A model generated the notes under the pieces. That model did not search any database, had not been told where the DNA came from, and was given only the letters and a program-made list of their open reading frames with translations. This document shows positions 13,404-16,305 of a DNA stretch of 16,305 bases, piece after piece. The position numbers and the translations under genes are program-made. Numbering within the stretch: the first letter of the stretch is position 1; every line of letters starts with the position of its first letter. The DNA is from Gemmataceae bacterium (GTDB lineage: Bacteria; Planctomycetota; Planctomycetia; Gemmatales; Gemmataceae), in the NCBI GenBank assembly GCA_020847555.1, contig JADLBT010000027.1:1-16305 (forward strand), written 5' to 3'.

Positions 13404-13987
13404 ACGCCTCGACCCGACTGCGGGTGCCGCGGCAGGACGGGGCCATCCTCGCCGTGCCGTCGCTGCCCGAGGTCGGCGGCCTCCTCGAACACAACCGTCA
13501 GCTCCTTGCCCACGCGACGGCCGACGTGCTGGGCCGCCCGCTTACCGACCTGCGGCGGGCGGCCCGCGCGTCAGTCGTCGCTGCCGCCCACGCCTATCTC
13601 CGCGAGGCGGGCGAACCCGTCCCCGCTTTCCCCGCTGACTCCCTCGTCCTCGCCGGGCACCAGCCGGAGCTGTTTCACCCCGGCGTGTGGGTCAAGAACT
13701 TCGCCCTCCACGGCCTCGCCCGGTCCGGGTCTGCCACTCCCCTGAACCTCGTCGTCGATAACGACACGGCCAAAACCAACCTCCTCCGCGTCCCCGTCCG
13801 CAGCACGTCGGAAACCGTGCCCGCGTACCACCTCGAATCGATACCTTTTGATGTGTGGACCGGCGAGGCGCCCTACGAGGACCGGACGGTGCGCGACGAG
13901 GAGCTGTTCGCCACCCTGCCGGAGCGCGTGGCGGCGGTCGCGCAGAACTGGGGCTTCCGGCCGCTGCTGCCGGCGTACTGGGATTAG
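13400..13987 (+). CDS. N-terminal fragment ahead of the TAG
   Basis: As the sequence stands, this 195-residue product would be made by coupling to the glycosyltransferase (GTGA overlap). It contains an Ala/Arg-rich helical lead (residues 20-75), the GHQPELFHPGVWVKN loop (86-100), the VVDNDTAKTN strand-turn (118-127) and ends WGFRPLLPAYWD. It stops in the middle of what looks like a continuous domain, so a functional truncated protein is doubtful. Confidence 0.5.
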   Translation: MNASTRLRVPRQDGAILAVPSLPEVGGLLEHNRQLLAHATADVLGRPLTDLRRAARASVVAAAHAYLREAGEPVPAFPADSLVLAGHQPELFHPGVWVKNFALHGLARSGSATPLNLVVDNDTAKTNLLRVPVRSTSETVPAYHLESIPFDVWTGEAPYEDRTVRDEELFATLPERVAAVAQNWGFRPLLPAYWD

Positions 13988-14089
13988 GTAAGGCGGCAGA
14001 CGCAGCGCACCCCGCTGCTGGGCGAGCGCTTCGCCGCGGCCCGGCGCGCCCTGGAGCGGGCGTGGGGCTGTCACAACCTCGAGCTGCCC

Positions 14090-15004
14090 GTGAGCCGGCT
14101 GTGTACGACCGAGCCGTTCGCCTGGTTCGCGTGCCACCTGCTGCTCGACCTGCCGCGCTTCCACGCCCTCCACAACGACATCGTCCATCGCTACCGCCGG
14201 GCTCACGGCATCCGCAGCCGCAACCACCCGGTCCCCGACCTGGCCGCCGAGGGGGACTGGCTCGAAGCACCCTTCTGGGGGTGGCGGACCGGCGCGGGGC
14301 AGCGCGGACGCCTGCTGGCGCGGCGAACCGCGGAGGCGCTGGAGCTGCGCGTCGGGGCGGAAACCTGGCCGATGGTGCCGGCCCCCGCTGACCGGGGGGC
14401 CGAGGCGACGGTCGCGGCGTGGCAGGATCTACAGCGGCGCGGGTTCGAGGTGCGCACGCGCGCCCTGACCACCACCCTCTACGCGCGCGTGTTCCTGGGC
14501 GATCTGTTCATCCACGGTATCGGCGGCGGCAAGTACGACGAGCTGACCGACGAACTGATCGGCGCGTTCCACGGCCTCGCCGCCCCCGCGTTCCTCATTC
14601 TCTCGGGGACATTGCTGCTGCCGTTCGAGCGGACGGACGCCGGGCCGGACTGCCGCGGCCTGCGGGGCGAGCTGCGCGACCTGCACTGGAACCCGCAACG
14701 TCACCTTGCCCCCGACCACCCCGCAGCGGCCGCGCTCAGCGCTCGCAAGCGGGAGCTGGCGGGGCAGGCTCGCCCCGGCGACCGCCGCGCCCGCCGCGCC
14801 TGGTTCCAGGCACTACGCGCCATGACCGAGGAGCTGCGCCCGTTCGTGGCTGGGCGCGCGGCGGAACTGGCCGGCGCGCGGGAGCGCTGCGAGCAGGAGC
14901 AGCAGGGCCGCGCGGTGGCGGACCGGCGCGACTACGCCTTTTGCCTGTATCCCGAGGAGGTGCTGCGCCCGTTCTGCACGCGCCTGCTCGTCCCCGGGCA
15001 ATAG
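14090..15004 (+). CDS. C-terminal fragment after the TAG
   Basis: The same frame reopens at 13988; the first start-like codon is GTG 14090, giving 304 residues with no ribosome site before it. Visible motifs include TTEPFAWFACHLLLDLPRF, HNDIVHRYRRAHGIRSRNHP, LFIHGIGGGKYDELTD and YCLYPEE-like YAFCLYPEEVLRPFCTRLL at the end. The HGIGGGKYDELTDELI block and the Asp/His-rich stretches look like conserved functional segments. It is probably not made alone if the TAG is real. Confidence 0.4.
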   Translation: MSRLCTTEPFAWFACHLLLDLPRFHALHNDIVHRYRRAHGIRSRNHPVPDLAAEGDWLEAPFWGWRTGAGQRGRLLARRTAEALELRVGAETWPMVPAPADRGAEATVAAWQDLQRRGFEVRTRALTTTLYARVFLGDLFIHGIGGGKYDELTDELIGAFHGLAAPAFLILSGTLLLPFERTDAGPDCRGLRGELRDLHWNPQRHLAPDHPAAAALSARKRELAGQARPGDRRARRAWFQALRAMTEELRPFVAGRAAELAGARERCEQEQQGRAVADRRDYAFCLYPEEVLRPFCTRLLVPGQ

Positions 15005-15085
15005 ACGCGCGGCCAGGGTTTATCGGATGGGTGCGTGTCGGGTCCGCGGCCGTCAGGGGTATCTTGTGAGGGAGGTTGGCAGCGC

Positions 15086-15134
15086 CTTTCCCCTCACCCC
15101 CAACCCCTCCCCCACAAGGGGGGAGGGGCGAAAG
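15086..15134. repeat. C/G-asymmetric palindrome, family C
   Basis: CTTTC (15086-15090) and GAAAG (15130-15134) enclose a CCCTCACCCCCAACCCC stretch and a 10-bp stem CCCCTCCCCC (15104-15113) with 15119-15128. The three plus-strand frames read LTPNPSPTRGEG, SPHPQPLPHKGGG and PSPPTPPPQGGRGE, peptides widely seen as spurious translations of this type of extragenic repeat in many bacteria. It lies between the convergent ends of the broken gene and the PEP-CTERM gene, where it may stop transcription from either side. Confidence 0.75.
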
Positions 15135-15179
15135 ACCAATCAGACACCCTCACCCCGGATCGTGCATCAGAGCGGTGGT

Positions 15180-16013
15180 TCACGCGGTCGCGGCCTGCTT
15201 CCGGCGCCGCCAACCGCAGTACCCGGCGGCGAGCGCCATGCCGAAGAGAGCGAGGCTGGTGGGTTCGGGGATAACCTGTTGCTGGTTGTTGATGGCCAAT
15301 CCTTCAAAATTGTTGAGGGATACATTGTTCAGTGTAACCTGTGCGACAAAGGTAGCTGACCCGGTTGCCGTGTTGACGGTGTAAATCCTGCCGTTACTAA
15401 GCAGCATCCACATCACGCCGTTGTCGTCGAACGAGGCCCCTGCTTGCTCTGAAATATTGCCAAGCCCGAGTCCACCGACCAGGGTCAAGGCCCCCGTGGC
15501 CAGGTTCACCTGGTACAGCGAGTCGGAGAAGATGGCGTCCGCTGCGAAGGCTTGCCCGGCAGCGTTGATTGCCAGGTCGTCAGCAAATGTGGAACTCGAA
15601 CCGACGAGCGTCGCACCTCCCGTGTTCAGGTTGATCTGATACAGGGAGGAGCCTCCAAAATCCCCCTGGATGTTGTACATCACGCCCGAGTTGCGCTCGA
15701 AGTCGAGCCCAGCATCGATGCCATTCCTGGACCCAGTGTTGCCCACCTTGGATCCGGGGGGGACCGTGATGTTCCAGAATTCAGCAACCGTTCCCCCGAT
15801 TGCGTAGAGGTTGTTGTTGGCGAATGCCAGACCCTCCGCATCGCTGAACCCCACGAGCCCGAGGTCCGTGGCCACACCGGTGGCCAGGTCAATCCGGTAC
15901 AGGTGGTCATTCCCATTGGACTGGACGGAATAGCCAATCGGGGCCGCCGTCAGCGGACCTGCGCCGGTGAACAGGAAAGTCAGGGCTGCCAGGATCAGAG
16001 TCGCTCGCTTCAT
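15180..16013 (-). CDS. PEP-CTERM sorting-domain exported protein with beta-propeller-like repeats
   Basis: The 277-residue protein has a signal peptide (MKRATLILAALTFLFTGAG, cleavage near TAA at 22-24) and a C-terminal PEP-CTERM signal: VIPEPTSLALFG, a hydrophobic helix and the basic end GWRRRKQ. Such proteins are exported, processed by exosortase and associated with the exopolysaccharide or envelope; no exosortase gene is in the window. Between the signals are four similar units, LYRIDLATGVATDLG (38-52), LYQINLNTGGATLVG (124-138), LYQVNLATGALTLVG (166-180) and IYTVNTATGSATFVA (210-224), the strand pattern of DUF4394- or propeller-like proteins. GGGAG about eight bases before the ATG supports the start. 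The gene looks lower in GC than its neighbours because of its Asn/Thr content. Confidence 0.9.
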   Translation of the reverse strand: MKRATLILAALTFLFTGAGPLTAAPIGYSVQSNGNDHLYRIDLATGVATDLGLVGFSDAEGLAFANNNLYAIGGTVAEFWNITVPPGSKVGNTGSRNGIDAGLDFERNSGVMYNIQGDFGGSSLYQINLNTGGATLVGSSSTFADDLAINAAGQAFAADAIFSDSLYQVNLATGALTLVGGLGLGNISEQAGASFDDNGVMWMLLSNGRIYTVNTATGSATFVAQVTLNNVSLNNFEGLAINNQQQVIPEPTSLALFGMALAAGYCGWRRRKQAATA

Positions 16014-16161
16014 CAGACCGTCTCCCTTCGACAGTGGAGGGTGTTTGTGGCAGTGGGCGAATCAGGGCGACCCGTCAGCACTGCCGGTGGGGGTGGGAGG
16101 AAGAACCACTTCCTGCGCCGATTTACGCCCGTGCTTTTCGCGTGGGTGAAAAAGCAGTGAG

Positions 16162-16246
16162 ATTGCTAGCAATTCCGATGCCGACGCCGTCCGGATCGCC
16201 CCCTAAGTGTTGTAACCGATACTCAATAATGGGGTTGTGCCACAAC
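16162..16246. promoter_or_regulatory. Two dyads upstream of the PEP-CTERM gene
   Basis: ATTGCTAGCAAT (16162-16173) is a perfect 12-bp palindrome, and GTTGTG-C-CACAAC (16234-16246) is a perfect 6+1+6 dyad. Both lie 150-235 bases upstream of the minus-strand PEP-CTERM start and have the form of protein-binding sites. I see no clear promoter hexamers on the minus strand and no gene in 16014-16305. Confidence 0.3.
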
Positions 16247-16305
16247 GGCATGGCCAGGCAGGGTGGCGGTTCCTGTCCCTGGCGCAAACCCTGTTATGGA
16301 CTGTA

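Larger units (their letters stand above)
13400..15004 (+). pseudogene. Conserved-looking gene of unknown function interrupted by an in-frame TAG
   Basis: One reading frame runs from GTG 13400 to TAG 15002-15004 with a single interruption, TAG at 13985-13987 (codon 196 of 534). Coding character continues directly after it (VRRQTQRTPLLGERFAAARRALERAWG), with no frameshift, so this is one gene with a nonsense change or a base-call error; CAG to TAG would be a single transition. The protein is not a family I can name with confidence. The N-terminal stretch LAGHQPELFHPGVWVKNFAL and LVVDNDTAKTNLL loosely resembles the nucleotide-binding-like fold of BshC (bacillithiol synthesis), a weak guess. The gene overlaps the glycosyltransferase by four bases and shares its promoter. 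Recoding is unlikely, because the gene's own final stop is also TAG. Confidence 0.7.

Noticed and set aside
13985..13987. Amber codon as pyrrolysine or other recoding
   Set aside because: The same gene ends with TAG, and no downstream structure or suppressor gene is visible; a mutation or base error is simpler.
15027..15384. Three overlapping short plus-strand frames beginning near 15027-15076
   Set aside because: They are translations of the family C repeat and antisense of the PEP-CTERM gene end.
1..16305. CRISPR array, tRNA, rRNA, insertion sequence or prophage genes
   Set aside because: No regularly spaced direct repeats, no cloverleaf with CCA or T-arm pattern, and no transposase, integrase or phage motifs were found by eye on either strand.

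Overview
The window is about 16.3 kb of GC-rich DNA that looks like chromosomal sequence from a planctomycete, most likely a Gemmata-like lineage. The clues are a PEP-CTERM surface protein, ExbD proteins with extra cytoplasmic N-terminal heads, a permease fused to a large soluble domain, a short excisionase-type HTH fused to a receiver domain, and several families of GC-rich palindromes between genes. The lineage is inferred from gene content; no rRNA or marker gene is present. I see no tRNA, rRNA, CRISPR array, transposase or phage gene.

Layout. 1-2163 (+): 3' part of a large membrane protein, ABC-2 permease-like with a soluble C-terminal half. 2160-3149 (-): bile acid:sodium symporter-family carrier, meeting the first gene stop codon to stop codon. 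3240-5442 (-): exbB-exbD-exbD proton-motor operon. 5690-6469 (+): secreted Pro/Asn/Tyr-rich repeat protein with its own terminator. 6633-7211 (-): HTH plus receiver-domain regulator. 7212-7958: a gene-free stretch holding a perfect hairpin and a near-consensus promoter with a predicted 67-nt RNA. 7959-12368 (-): a five-gene metabolic run in the order D-threonine aldolase-like enzyme, KDPG aldolase, membrane protein, 2-keto-3-deoxygluconate kinase, NAD(P)H-hydrate epimerase. 12621-15004 (+): a GT2 glycosyltransferase followed, with a 4-nt overlap, by a conserved-looking gene broken by one in-frame TAG. 15180-16013 (-): PEP-CTERM protein.

How the genes work together. The kinase and aldolase form a 2-keto-3-deoxygluconate branch (KDG to KDPG to pyruvate plus glyceraldehyde 3-phosphate), as used for breakdown of uronic-acid polysaccharides. 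The ExbB/ExbD set would supply proton-driven mechanical energy to an envelope process; no TonB or receptor gene is in view. The PEP-CTERM protein and the repeat protein are exported envelope products.

The least explained signals are not protein genes. They are (1) the short rod-like RNA locus at 7832-7932, (2) at least three palindrome families placed at gene ends and operon junctions, two of them built as paired hairpins, and (3) the single amber codon that splits the gene at 13400-15004.
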